Under the pieces are notes generated by a model that was not told the origin of the DNA, ran no database searches, and saw only the letters and a list, made by a program, of their open reading frames with translations. From NCBI RefSeq assembly GCF_019693445.1, contig NZ_JAHRBL010000016.1, positions 17,023 to 81,022 of the forward strand: DNA of 64,000 bases. Direction: 5' to 3'. The translations under genes were made by a program, and so were the position numbers. This document shows positions 22,462 to 30,532 of the stretch, one piece after another. This DNA comes from Deinococcus aquaedulcis (GTDB taxonomy: Bacteria; Deinococcota; Deinococci; Deinococcales; Deinococcaceae). Numbering within the stretch: position 1 is the stretch's first letter; the number at the start of each line of letters is the position of its first letter.

Positions 22462-23607
22462 GTGAGCTGGTGGCGGTCCCTGCTGTCCCGGCGTGACGTG
22501 CTGCGCGTGGGGGCAGGCGGCGCTGCGGCGCTGGCAGGCAGCGCGGCACTGGGGCAGGGTGGGACCCACCCTGCCGGGCACACGGGAACAGCCCCAGTCA
22601 GCCCAGTACCCTCCACCACGGCCCACGCTGGGCACGGCAACAACCTGATGGTGGGCGCCGTGAACCACAAGCGCAACGGCTTTGACCCCATGGCGATGCT
22701 CACCGACTGGGACTGGGGCAAGGTCAGCACCCTCCCGAACGGCCAGACCCTGCGCGAGTACACCATGATCGCGCAGGACAAGGAGATTGAGATTGCCCCC
22801 GGCATCTTCTTCCCCGCCTGGACCTACAACGGCCGCGTGCCGGGGCCGACCCTGCGCTGCACGGAAGGCGACCGGCTGCGCATCACGTTCATCAACGCGA
22901 CCATTCACGCGCACACCATCCACTTTCACGGCGTGCATTCGGCCGAAATGGACGGGGTGCCGGGCGCCGGGCCCGGTGAAATCCAGCCGGGCGGGCGCTT
23001 CGTGTACGAATTCGACGCTGAGCCCTTCGGCTGTCACCTGTACCACTGCCACGCCACCAGTCTAAAGCGGCACATTCACAAGGGCATGTACGGCGCGTTC
23101 ATCGTGGACCCCAAGGAGGGGCGGCCACCCGCGCGCGAGTTCGTGATGGTGCAAAACGCCTTCGACACCAACTTTGACGGGGCCAATGAGATCTACGCGG
23201 TGAACACGGTGGGCTTCGAGTTCGCGCGCCGGCCCATTCCCGTGCAGAAGGGGGAACTCATTCGCATCTACCTGATCAACATCCTGGAGTTTGATCTGAT
23301 CAATTCGTTCCACCTGCACGCGAACTTTTTCAACTATTACGACACCGGCACCACCCTGGAACCTACCAGCCGCATCGTGGACACCATCATGCAGGCGCAG
23401 GGCCAGCGCGGGATCCTGGAATTCAAGTACAAATTCACGGGCAATTTCATGTTCCACCCGCACATCAGCGAGTTCACCGAACTCGGCTGGATGGGCTCGT
23501 TTCAGGTGGTGGAGCCAGATGCCTATCCCGCCGCGTTGAAAGCGGCGGGCGTGGATGCCGGGTGGGACCAGCGCAGTCGGCAAGGCGCTGCCGGGGGCCG
23601 CTCGTGA
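22462..23607 (+). CDS. Tat-exported two-domain multicopper oxidase
   Basis: 381 aa. The N-terminus SRRDVLRVGAGGAAALAGSAALG is a twin-arginine signal. Copper ligands are visible in HTIHFHGVH, CHLYHCHAT, SFHLHANFF and FHPHISEF, that is, the four His-rich motifs of cupredoxin-type oxidases in a short two-cupredoxin protein. Likely activity is oxidation of Cu(I), Fe(II) or Mn(II), or of phenolics, outside the membrane. The start is GTG at 22462 with no Shine-Dalgarno sequence. It overlaps the ZIP gene by 4 nt (GTGA) and is under the DtxR-type promoter, so iron or manganese oxidation linked to metal supply is plausible. Confidence 0.9.
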   Translation: MSWWRSLLSRRDVLRVGAGGAAALAGSAALGQGGTHPAGHTGTAPVSPVPSTTAHAGHGNNLMVGAVNHKRNGFDPMAMLTDWDWGKVSTLPNGQTLREYTMIAQDKEIEIAPGIFFPAWTYNGRVPGPTLRCTEGDRLRITFINATIHAHTIHFHGVHSAEMDGVPGAGPGEIQPGGRFVYEFDAEPFGCHLYHCHATSLKRHIHKGMYGAFIVDPKEGRPPAREFVMVQNAFDTNFDGANEIYAVNTVGFEFARRPIPVQKGELIRIYLINILEFDLINSFHLHANFFNYYDTGTTLEPTSRIVDTIMQAQGQRGILEFKYKFTGNFMFHPHISEFTELGWMGSFQVVEPDAYPAALKAAGVDAGWDQRSRQGAAGGRS

Positions 23608-24788
23608 GTGCGCCGGCCGTGGGGGGCGGCCGCTGGGCCAGTCTCTGGGGCCTGGCCCTGGTGCCGCTGTTGCTGCTGGGCGCGGTGCTTGCGTATCTGG
23701 TGGCGACCGGCGGCGGGCTCAAGACGCTTCAGGGGCCGCCCGTCGAGCAGGTCAAGGTGGGCCGCGTGACCCTCCCCGAGCGCGGCGTCATTCAGGTGCA
23801 GGTGATCAACGACGGCCCGCAGGCCGTCACGATTCCGCAGGTGATGGTGGATGACGCGTTCTGGTCGTTCACGGCCCGGCCCGCTGGGGCCATTCCCCGC
23901 CTGGGCACCGCAACGCTGACGATTCCTTATCCCTGGGTGGAGGGCGAGGCCCACAACGTGGCGCTGCTGACCTCACTGGGCACGGTGTTCGAAGCAGAGA
24001 TTCCGGTCGCCACCCTGACCCCGCAGCCGGGCCGCGATCTGTTCGTGCGCTTCGGCCTGGTCGGGTTGTATGTGGGCGTGGTGCCGGTGCTGCTGGGCAT
24101 GCTCTGGTTTCCCTGGATGCGCCGCCTGAGTGCCCCGGCCATGAACTTCATTCTGGCCCTGACGGTGGGCCTGCTCGTCTACCTCGCGGTGGGCACCTAC
24201 CTGGACGCGCAGGCGTTCGCGGCCGCGCTGCCCGCCTTCTGGCAGGGCACCCCAGCCGTGCTGCTGATCGCCCTGTTGACCTTGGGGGTCCTGCTGGCCC
24301 TGGGGGGCAAGCGCAAGCCCGAGGACGCGCCGCTGGGCCTGTCCTACCGCATCGCCACGGGGATCGGGCTGCACAACCTTGGCGAGGGCCTGGCGATTGG
24401 GGCGGCGTTTGCGCTGGGCGAAGCGGCGCTGGGCACCTTCCTGATTCTGGGCTTCACCCTGCACAACATCACGGAGGGGGTGGGCATCGTGGCCCCCGTC
24501 GTGCGCCACAGGCCCAGGCTCACTCAGTTTGCCCTGCTGGCGCTGATCGCTGGTGGACCCGCCATCCTGGGCACCTGGCTGGGCGGCTTCGCCTTCAATC
24601 CGGTGCTGGCGACCGTGTTCCTGGCGGTGGGGGTGGGCGCCATCGTGCAGGTGGTCTGGGAAGTCAGCCGCCTGGTGGCGCGCAACACGGCGGCCTTGGG
24701 CGCGCCCCTGGTGGGCTGGTCCACCCTGGGCGGCTTTACCGTCGGCGTCGCCCTGATGTACTTCACCGCCTTCTTCGTCAAGTTTTAA
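23604..24788 (+). CDS. ZIP-family metal transporter with an extra N-terminal domain
   Basis: 394 aa from the GTG at 23604, which overlaps the oxidase stop. One helix (SLWGLALVPLLLLGAVLAYLVATGG) is followed by a ~110-aa extracytoplasmic beta domain and then the ZIP fold. The metal-site helices are GLHNLGEGLAIGAAFALGE and TLHNITEGVGI, with the paired H-N-x-x-E-G motifs of ZIP transporters. It moves divalent metal (Zn, Fe or Mn), usually inward. Coupling to a multicopper oxidase under one metal-regulated promoter suggests an oxidase-assisted metal handling pair. The beta domain between helix 1 and the ZIP core is not typical of the family. Confidence 0.88.
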   Translation: MSAPAVGGGRWASLWGLALVPLLLLGAVLAYLVATGGGLKTLQGPPVEQVKVGRVTLPERGVIQVQVINDGPQAVTIPQVMVDDAFWSFTARPAGAIPRLGTATLTIPYPWVEGEAHNVALLTSLGTVFEAEIPVATLTPQPGRDLFVRFGLVGLYVGVVPVLLGMLWFPWMRRLSAPAMNFILALTVGLLVYLAVGTYLDAQAFAAALPAFWQGTPAVLLIALLTLGVLLALGGKRKPEDAPLGLSYRIATGIGLHNLGEGLAIGAAFALGEAALGTFLILGFTLHNITEGVGIVAPVVRHRPRLTQFALLALIAGGPAILGTWLGGFAFNPVLATVFLAVGVGAIVQVVWEVSRLVARNTAALGAPLVGWSTLGGFTVGVALMYFTAFFVKF

Positions 24789-24794
24789 AGGACC

Positions 24795-24819
24795 GGCCCA
24801 GGGAGACGCGCTCTGGGCC
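24795..24819 (+). terminator. Terminator after the ZIP gene
   Basis: 7-bp perfect hairpin (24795-24801 with 24813-24819), followed by CCTTGCTT. It separates the oxidase-ZIP operon from the next promoter. Confidence 0.6.
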
Positions 24820-24821
24820 CC

Positions 24822-24855
24822 TTGCTTGGCTCTATATATGAATGTATGCTCAGAT
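24822..24855 (+). promoter_or_regulatory. Promoter and ArsR/SmtB-type operator of the ICMT-like gene
   Basis: TTGCTT (24822-24827), a 17-nt spacer and TATGCT (24845-24850), then 5 nt to the ATG at 24856: a leaderless promoter. Overlapping it is TATGAATGTATGCTCAGATA at 24836-24855, matching the site at 11321-11340 in 16 of the first 19 positions. Confidence 0.7.
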
Positions 24856-25461
24856 ATGGAATCTCAAGTATTGTATCCAGCGCTGTTTGCCCTCACCCTG
24901 CTTTACCTGCTGCTCGCGTTCGTCTGGCGCTCAGTGCTGGTCTGGCGACGCACCGGGATCAATCCATACGTGTTGCCCCAGGATGACAGTCCGCAGGGGT
25001 ATGTGGGCGCGGCCATGCGCCTGCTGATGGCCGCTGTCCTGCTGACCACGGGGGGACTCGCCGCCGTACCTCAAGCGGCAGAGCTGGTGGGGACGTTGCC
25101 CTGGTTGGTCAGCCCCGCGCTTCAGGGTGGGGGCTGGCTCCTGATGGCCGCTGCCCTGGGGCTGACCCTGGTGGCCCAGGCCCAGATGGGCGCGTCCTGG
25201 CGAATCGGACTGGACGAGCGGGCGCGAACCGCTTTGGTGCAAAGCGGCGTGTTTGCCCGCTCGCGCAATCCGATCTTCCTGGCCATGCGCCTGATGTTGC
25301 TGGGTCTGTTCTTGGCCGCGCCACAGGCGGTGACCCTGACGCTGCTGGTGGCGGGGGAGGTCCTGATGCAGGTGCAGGTCCGGCTGGAGGAGGCCTACTT
25401 GCACGGTGTCCATGGGGAGACGTACCAAGCATACCGCGCGCGGGTGCCGCGCTGGTGGTGA
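24856..25461 (+). CDS. Isoprenylcysteine carboxyl methyltransferase (ICMT)-like membrane protein
   Basis: 201 aa with about five membrane helices. The C-terminal SRNPIFLAMRLMLLG, EEAYLHGVHGETYQAYRARVPRW pattern is that of the ICMT/phospholipid methyltransferase group (RNPxY and E-x5-G-x-x-Y-x-x-Y). The residues MGASWRIGLDERARTALVQSGVFARSRNP form the conserved lead-in. Bacterial members often occur beside heavy-metal resistance genes; their substrate is unknown. The ATG at 24856 is chosen because the -10 lies 5 nt upstream; ATG at 24838 would extend the protein by six residues. Confidence 0.85.
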   Translation: MESQVLYPALFALTLLYLLLAFVWRSVLVWRRTGINPYVLPQDDSPQGYVGAAMRLLMAAVLLTTGGLAAVPQAAELVGTLPWLVSPALQGGGWLLMAAALGLTLVAQAQMGASWRIGLDERARTALVQSGVFARSRNPIFLAMRLMLLGLFLAAPQAVTLTLLVAGEVLMQVQVRLEEAYLHGVHGETYQAYRARVPRWW

Positions 25462-25805
25462 TCATCTCGCATCGAGACCGTGGCGGCCCTCTGGTGGAGG
25501 CGGACGGCCGCCGCACACGCACGCCACTGTGCCGTCAGCCCGCGCTGGCCAACGTTCCCATGAACGGACAGGTGAAAACCCGATTCTCCGGCTCATTGCT
25601 ACTGCAATGCCTGGGAGAGGGGAACACGGCAAGCGATCAGCGGAGAAGCCAGTCATTTTCAGCCCGGATAAGACACTCTCGTTGTCGCCTCAAAGCGGTT
25701 GGAAGGAAGTCCCGGAGCCGGTCCGATTTCCATCGTCACAAGGCGCCGAAGCCGCGCTGAATCATCGCGTTTCGGCTCTCAGACGCCACAAAAACGGTTT
25801 CCCCG
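25462..25805. other. Non-coding gap between convergent genes
   Basis: No supportable gene. A weak GGCGGCC/GGCCGCC pair (25482-25488 with 25506-25512) may help terminate the ICMT-like transcript. The rest shows no promoter, repeat or RNA structure that I can recognise. Confidence 0.4.
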
Positions 25806-28800
25806 TCAGCCTTCAGCCTCAACCGCAGCGGCTGCCTGCTGCTCCTCTACCACCACCGGCAGGGTGAAGTGGAACGTGCTGCCCACCCCCGGGGTGCTTT
25901 CGGCCCAGATACGCCCACCGTGGCGCTCGACGATCTTCTGGCAGATGCCCAGGCCCAGGCCGGTGCCCTCGTACTGGTCGCGGCCATGCAGGCGCTGGAA
26001 CAGGACAAAGATGCGCTCCAGGTACGCCTCCTCAATGCCAATGCCGTTGTCCGAGACCCGCAGGTGCCAGATTTGGCCCTCCTGCGCGGCGTCCAGGCGA
26101 ATCTCGGGGGTGACCCCCGGGCGCGAGAACTTCAGGGCGTTAGCCAGCAGGTTCTGAAACAGCTGGGCCAGTTGCGGGCCGTCGCCCAGCACGGCGGGCA
26201 ACTCGCCCACCGTGACCCGCGCGCCTGTCTCCTCCAGGCGGCGGCTCAGGCGGTTCAGGGCTTCGGTCAGGGGCGTGCGCAGGTCTACCGGCTGCAGGGG
26301 CACCGCGTCGCCGCTGAGGCGCGAGTAGGTCAGCAGGTCGTCTACCAGGGCCTTCATGCGGCCGGCGCCCTTTTCGATCATGCCCAGGTACAGCCGGGCG
26401 CGGTCGTCCAGCTGGTCGCCGTAGCGCTGCTCAATCAGGCCCGTGAAGCTGGCCACCGTGCGGATAGGTTCTTTCAGGTCGTGCGAGGTGATGTAGGCAA
26501 AGCGTTCCAGCTCCATGTTGCTGCGGCGCAGTTCGTTGTTGGCGCGCTCTAACTCGGCCGTGCGCGCCTGCACCCGCCGTTCCAGGGACGCCGCCAGCTC
26601 AGCCAACTGCGCCTGGGTTTCGCGCTGCGCGGTGACGTCCGTGTTGGTGCCAAACCAGCGGATAATCTGCCCGGTCTCGTCCCGGATGGGCACCGCGCGT
26701 GACAGGAACCAGCGGTACTCGCCGCTTCTGGACCGCAGCGGAAAGGTGTCTTCCCAGGGCTCGCCGGATTCAATGGCCTGCTGGAACCGCTGCACCACCC
26801 CGTCCACATGGTCCGGGTGGTGCACCTGGGCCCAGCCCCAGTTGCGCACCTCGTCCAGCGTGGTGCCGGTGTAGTCGTACCAGCGCTTGTTGTACCAGCC
26901 GATGGCCCCGGAAGCGTCGGCCGTCCAGGCGAACTGGCTGATGTGGTCGGCCAGTTCCCGGAAGCGCTCCTCGCTTTCGCGCAGGGCGGCCAATACGGTG
27001 CGGCGCGCCTCCACGTCCAGCAGCACGCCTGGGAAAGAGACGGGGGTGCCGTCGGCGTCCCGGTCCACCCGGCCGTTGGCTTCAATCCAGTAGTACTGCC
27101 CGTCGCGCCGCCGGACCCGGTATTCATGCGCGTAGGGCCCGCCGCGCGCCACCGCTTCCTCAATGGCGGCCATCAGGCCGGGGCGGTCGTCCGGGTGCAC
27201 CGTGGCGACCACCTGTTCCAGGTTCAGCCCCTCGCGGCCCAGGGCTGGGTCCAGCCCGAAGTTGGTGGCAAAGGCCTCGTCCACCGTGAAGCGGTCGCGG
27301 CGCAGGTCCCAGAACCACGTGCCCAGAATGGCGCCGGCCGCCAGCGCCAGCCCAACGCGGTCCACGTTTTCCTGCAGCGCCTGCTCGGCGGCCCGGCGCG
27401 CCGTGACATCCTGCTCGGCCACCACGGCGCCCAGCAGTTGGCCCGCCGCGTCGTAGATGGGCGCGGCGTTGTTCAGGAAAAAGCGGCGCTCGGGGCGGTC
27501 AAAGGGCTGGTATTCCATCAGTTCGCCGCGTACCGTTTCGCCGTGCAGCAGCGCGCGGGCCATGGCCCACTCGTGCGCCTGCACCCGCTGGCCGGTCTCG
27601 GGCCACCAGCCGGCCCATTCGCCGTAGTCCTCCCAGCGGGTGGTCTGCGGGGCCAGCCCCCACAGCTCGCGGTGCGCGGCGTTGTCGCGGATCAGCTGGC
27701 CAGCCGGGTCAGCAATCAGGACGCCGATGGGCAGCGCGTCCAGCACCGCCGAGAGCTGCGCCTCACGGTGTGCCAGCGCCTGTTCCGCTTCCTTATAGGC
27801 GTGAATGTCCGTGGCGCTCCCCAGCCAGAGTGCGCCCTCCAGCGGGGTGAGCTGCACCTGGTGCCAGCGGTACTCGCCGTCCGCGCGCCGCAGCCGTACC
27901 TGGTGCGAAAAGGCCGCCTGCGGCCCCGGGCGCAGCGCCGTCTCCACCTCCACGAGGTCGTCCGGGTGAATCACCTGGGGCCAGACCTCGCGCCCGGCCC
28001 ACTCCGGGCAGCCGGTGTACGCGCGCCAGGTGTGGTTAAAACGGCTCTCGCCGCTGGACAGATCTGTGGTCCACACCAGCTGCGGCAGGGCATTCAGGAC
28101 CCGCCGGGTGTGCTGCGCCCAGGCACGCTCTGCCTGCGCCTCCAGGCGGTCCAGCACCGGCGCCAGCAGCGCCGCGCCTGCCCGCAGCAGGGACTCAGCT
28201 CTCAGCCCCTCGTCGGACAGAGCCAGCTGCAGCAGGCCCACCGCCCGTCCGCCGACCAGCAGCGGCACCAATGCTTGCGTCGTGGGGCTGTCGGCCTCGG
28301 CCAGCTCGGGAAAACGCGTCTCGACGGTAGCCGCGTCCAGCACCAGGGGTTCGCCGCCCTGGAGCACCTGGACGAGGGCGCCCTCAGCGGTCAGCGGCAC
28401 CAGAGGGTCAGGCCGTTCTCCGTGCCTCCCGTCGCCCAGCCGCGCCAACCCTTCGCCCTGCAGCGCCCAGAGGCGGGCCTGGGTCGCTCCCAGCGCCGGA
28501 GCCCAGGCGTTCAGAGCGGCCTGCACCTCGGCCCCCGTCCGCGCCTGGGTGAGCTGCTCGGCCAGGGTCTGCAAGGCCTGCTCGGTGTGCCTGTCCTGCG
28601 GCGGTTCGTGCAGCGTGATCAGCAGGTGACCCGGCGCGCCCACTGTCTCGGCCGGTGCAGGGCCGGCGTGCAGGCGTTGCCAGTGGTAGGCGCCGCTGGC
28701 CAGTCGCAGGCGAACGTCCTGCCCGGCCGGGGCGTGGTAGCTCCAGACCTGCCCCCACAGGGCCTGCGCCGACTCGCGGTCGTCGGGGTGTAGCAGGCGG

Positions 28801-28961
28801 TCCAGGCCAGTGGCGCATACCTCGTCGGGGTGCTGGCCCACCAGAACCGCCAGCGCGGGGTTGACGTACACCGTGGCGCCACTCAGGTCAAGGAGGCTGG
28901 TGGGGAGGGGCAGCAGGTCAAGCAGACGGAGGGAGGGAGGCACCAGGGTCCGCTCTGACAT
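25806..28961 (-). CDS. Multi-PAS/GAF hybrid sensor histidine kinase (phytochrome-kinase-like output)
   Basis: 1051 aa. In order: an N-terminal PAS (LPLPTSLLDLSGATVYVNPA), a GAF-like region (about 150-300), then four further PAS/PAC units (motifs GESRFNHTWRAYTG, GQLIRDNAAHRELWG, WDLRRDRFTVDEAF and TADASGAIGWYNKRWYDYTG), a short coiled coil, HisKA with phospho-acceptor H in ITSHDLKEP near 822, and HATPase_c with NALKF (N box), SDNGIGIE (G1) and GTGLGLGICQKIVERHGG (G2). There is no membrane helix, so it is a cytoplasmic sensor. No response regulator is adjacent. The ATG at 28961 is preceded by a -10 box; upstream in-frame sequence to 29390 is antisense to the next gene and not protein-like. Confidence 0.93.
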   Translation of the reverse strand: MSERTLVPPSLRLLDLLPLPTSLLDLSGATVYVNPALAVLVGQHPDEVCATGLDRLLHPDDRESAQALWGQVWSYHAPAGQDVRLRLASGAYHWQRLHAGPAPAETVGAPGHLLITLHEPPQDRHTEQALQTLAEQLTQARTGAEVQAALNAWAPALGATQARLWALQGEGLARLGDGRHGERPDPLVPLTAEGALVQVLQGGEPLVLDAATVETRFPELAEADSPTTQALVPLLVGGRAVGLLQLALSDEGLRAESLLRAGAALLAPVLDRLEAQAERAWAQHTRRVLNALPQLVWTTDLSSGESRFNHTWRAYTGCPEWAGREVWPQVIHPDDLVEVETALRPGPQAAFSHQVRLRRADGEYRWHQVQLTPLEGALWLGSATDIHAYKEAEQALAHREAQLSAVLDALPIGVLIADPAGQLIRDNAAHRELWGLAPQTTRWEDYGEWAGWWPETGQRVQAHEWAMARALLHGETVRGELMEYQPFDRPERRFFLNNAAPIYDAAGQLLGAVVAEQDVTARRAAEQALQENVDRVGLALAAGAILGTWFWDLRRDRFTVDEAFATNFGLDPALGREGLNLEQVVATVHPDDRPGLMAAIEEAVARGGPYAHEYRVRRRDGQYYWIEANGRVDRDADGTPVSFPGVLLDVEARRTVLAALRESEERFRELADHISQFAWTADASGAIGWYNKRWYDYTGTTLDEVRNWGWAQVHHPDHVDGVVQRFQQAIESGEPWEDTFPLRSRSGEYRWFLSRAVPIRDETGQIIRWFGTNTDVTAQRETQAQLAELAASLERRVQARTAELERANNELRRSNMELERFAYITSHDLKEPIRTVASFTGLIEQRYGDQLDDRARLYLGMIEKGAGRMKALVDDLLTYSRLSGDAVPLQPVDLRTPLTEALNRLSRRLEETGARVTVGELPAVLGDGPQLAQLFQNLLANALKFSRPGVTPEIRLDAAQEGQIWHLRVSDNGIGIEEAYLERIFVLFQRLHGRDQYEGTGLGLGICQKIVERHGGRIWAESTPGVGSTFHFTLPVVVEEQQAAAAVEAEG

Positions 28962-28970
28962 CACCTGCCC

Positions 28971-28976
28971 AGTGTA
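28971..28976 (-). promoter_or_regulatory. -10 box for the histidine kinase
   Basis: TACACT, 9 nt before the ATG at 28961, supporting that start. No clear -35. Confidence 0.45.
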
Positions 28977-29100
28977 GAGCGTTTCTGAAAAAAGGCCCAG
29001 AGTCGGCGCACCCTTTTGATAGCGCGTAGGGCAGGGGAGAGGGGCCCCCGTCCCCAGTGTCCCAGCCGCCACGCGGCGCCTGCTACCCTGCCGGTCAGCC

Positions 29101-30420
29101 ATGACGCCTGACCCCGCTGTGCTTGTCCGCGCCCTGACCACTGATCCGCCGCACGTTGAGCCTGGGGACGTTCCCCACCTGCTGGCAGCCGGGCTGGCGG
29201 GGCAGGTACGGGTGCGGCTGCCCGAAGACCACCCGTTGCGCGCCCGGTTGCGGCCCGGGCACCTGGCTCTGGGGGCGCGCCACGCCCAGATCCGTGCCGA
29301 ACTGCGTCCCCTGATCGCCGTCTGGGCCCGCGAGGGGATCCCCGCCCTGCTGTTCAAGGGTTTTGCACTGGCCGAATTCGAGTACAGCACCCCCGGCGAA
29401 CGCTTTTACGGCGATGTGGATGTGCTGCTGCCCGCCGACCTGCCCACGGTGACGCGCGCAGTGCATCTGGCCCTGGCGCACGGCTGGCGCAGCGACGGCC
29501 TGCACGCAGCTCCAGCGCGCTGGACGCACGAGTGCGCGCACCTGTTCAGCCCGGGCGGCCACGTGCGGCTGGACGTTCACCGGCTGGCACTCAGCCTGCT
29601 CTCGGGCTCACCCGCGCGGGTACAGGCCCTCACAGACGCCCTGTGGGCCGACGCCGAGGCAGTGGACTGGGACGGCCTGAACATCTGGCGGCCCCACCCG
29701 CGCGACGCCCTGGTGATCAACCTTGCCCTGGGGCGGCAGTGGGGCGCCGACGTGGGGGGTCTGAAGCCCGCTGACTACGCTGATCAGGTGCAACTGCTCT
29801 CCCGGCATCCCCTGAGTGAATCAGACCTGCAGCGCCGCGCGCAGGAGCTGGGCGCCGGGCACACCTGGGCGGCCTTCCGCGCCCTGTGCGACCCCGGGCG
29901 GCGGCAGGTCAACCTGGGCGGCCCGCATCCGGCCCTGGTGCGCGCGGTGCGGCGCGATGGCGTTCACCGCCGCCGCGCGCGCTGGGCCCGGCAACTGGGC
30001 CGGGTGCTGCCCCTGCTGCGCGTGATGGTGCCCCTGCTCCCCGACGTCCTGGCGGCGTGGCGGGCCCTGCGGGCAGGTGGTGATCCCCGGCGGCACCTCG
30101 CCCGCTGGACGCCGGCTGGGCCCCCGCGTGCCCTCCCCCTGGCCGAGGTGCACGACGTGATCTCGGCCGCCCGCTGGTTGACCCGGCTGCTCTATCCCCG
30201 GCAGTCCCGCATCGGCACCTGTGTGCCGCGTGCCTACACCACCTACCGGGCCCTGCGGCGCCGGGGGCATCCCGCCGTGTTCGTCAGTGGCGTGGCGCGC
30301 GGGGCCCAGGGGGTGCAGGGCCACGCCTGGGTGGAGGACGTGCACGGCCTCCTCGAAGCCTACGACGAGCCCTTTAACCGCGAGCGTTTTCCCGAGGTGT
30401 TTCATTTCCCTGCCCGGTGA
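29101..30420 (+). CDS. Nucleotidyltransferase fused to a lasso-peptide B2-type protease
   Basis: 439 aa in two parts. The N-terminal ~260 residues match the NTP_transf_5 nucleotidyltransferase family: LLFKGFALAEF (83-93) and RFYGDVDVLLP (101-111) with the metal-binding Asp pair, then HVRLDVHRLAL. The C-terminal ~110 residues match the transglutaminase-like lasso peptide B2 protein, with the Cys-His-Asp triad: C in GTCVPRAYTTYRALRRRG near 374, H in GHAWVED near 407, then EAYDE. B2 enzymes cut the leader from a RiPP precursor, and NTP_transf_5 proteins occur as tailoring enzymes in some lasso clusters. A PqqD-like gene lies 1.2 kb away, but no precursor or Asn-synthetase-like cyclase was found. 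Confidence 0.82.
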   Translation: MTPDPAVLVRALTTDPPHVEPGDVPHLLAAGLAGQVRVRLPEDHPLRARLRPGHLALGARHAQIRAELRPLIAVWAREGIPALLFKGFALAEFEYSTPGERFYGDVDVLLPADLPTVTRAVHLALAHGWRSDGLHAAPARWTHECAHLFSPGGHVRLDVHRLALSLLSGSPARVQALTDALWADAEAVDWDGLNIWRPHPRDALVINLALGRQWGADVGGLKPADYADQVQLLSRHPLSESDLQRRAQELGAGHTWAAFRALCDPGRRQVNLGGPHPALVRAVRRDGVHRRRARWARQLGRVLPLLRVMVPLLPDVLAAWRALRAGGDPRRHLARWTPAGPPRALPLAEVHDVISAARWLTRLLYPRQSRIGTCVPRAYTTYRALRRRGHPAVFVSGVARGAQGVQGHAWVEDVHGLLEAYDEPFNRERFPEVFHFPAR

Positions 30421-30483
30421 GGCAGTGCTCGGAGCGAGAGGGTCTAATTGGTGTCAACGGCGTAAAGCTGCGCGGCAGAGAAT

Positions 30484-30522
30484 GGGGTCACACTAGAGTT
30501 GGAACAGAAATTTCCGCTTAGC
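30484..30522 (+). repeat. Left terminal inverted repeat of cassette A
   Basis: 39 bp beginning GGGGTCACACTAGAGTTGG and ending CCGCTTAGC. It shares the AGAGTTGGAAC core with the other three cassette ends. Confidence 0.75.
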
Positions 30523-30532
30523 ACATCGACGC

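Noticed and set aside
28962..29390. N-terminal extension of the histidine kinase
   Set aside because: It is antisense to the nucleotidyltransferase gene, is Arg/Ser-rich noise, and a -10 box marks the ATG at 28961.
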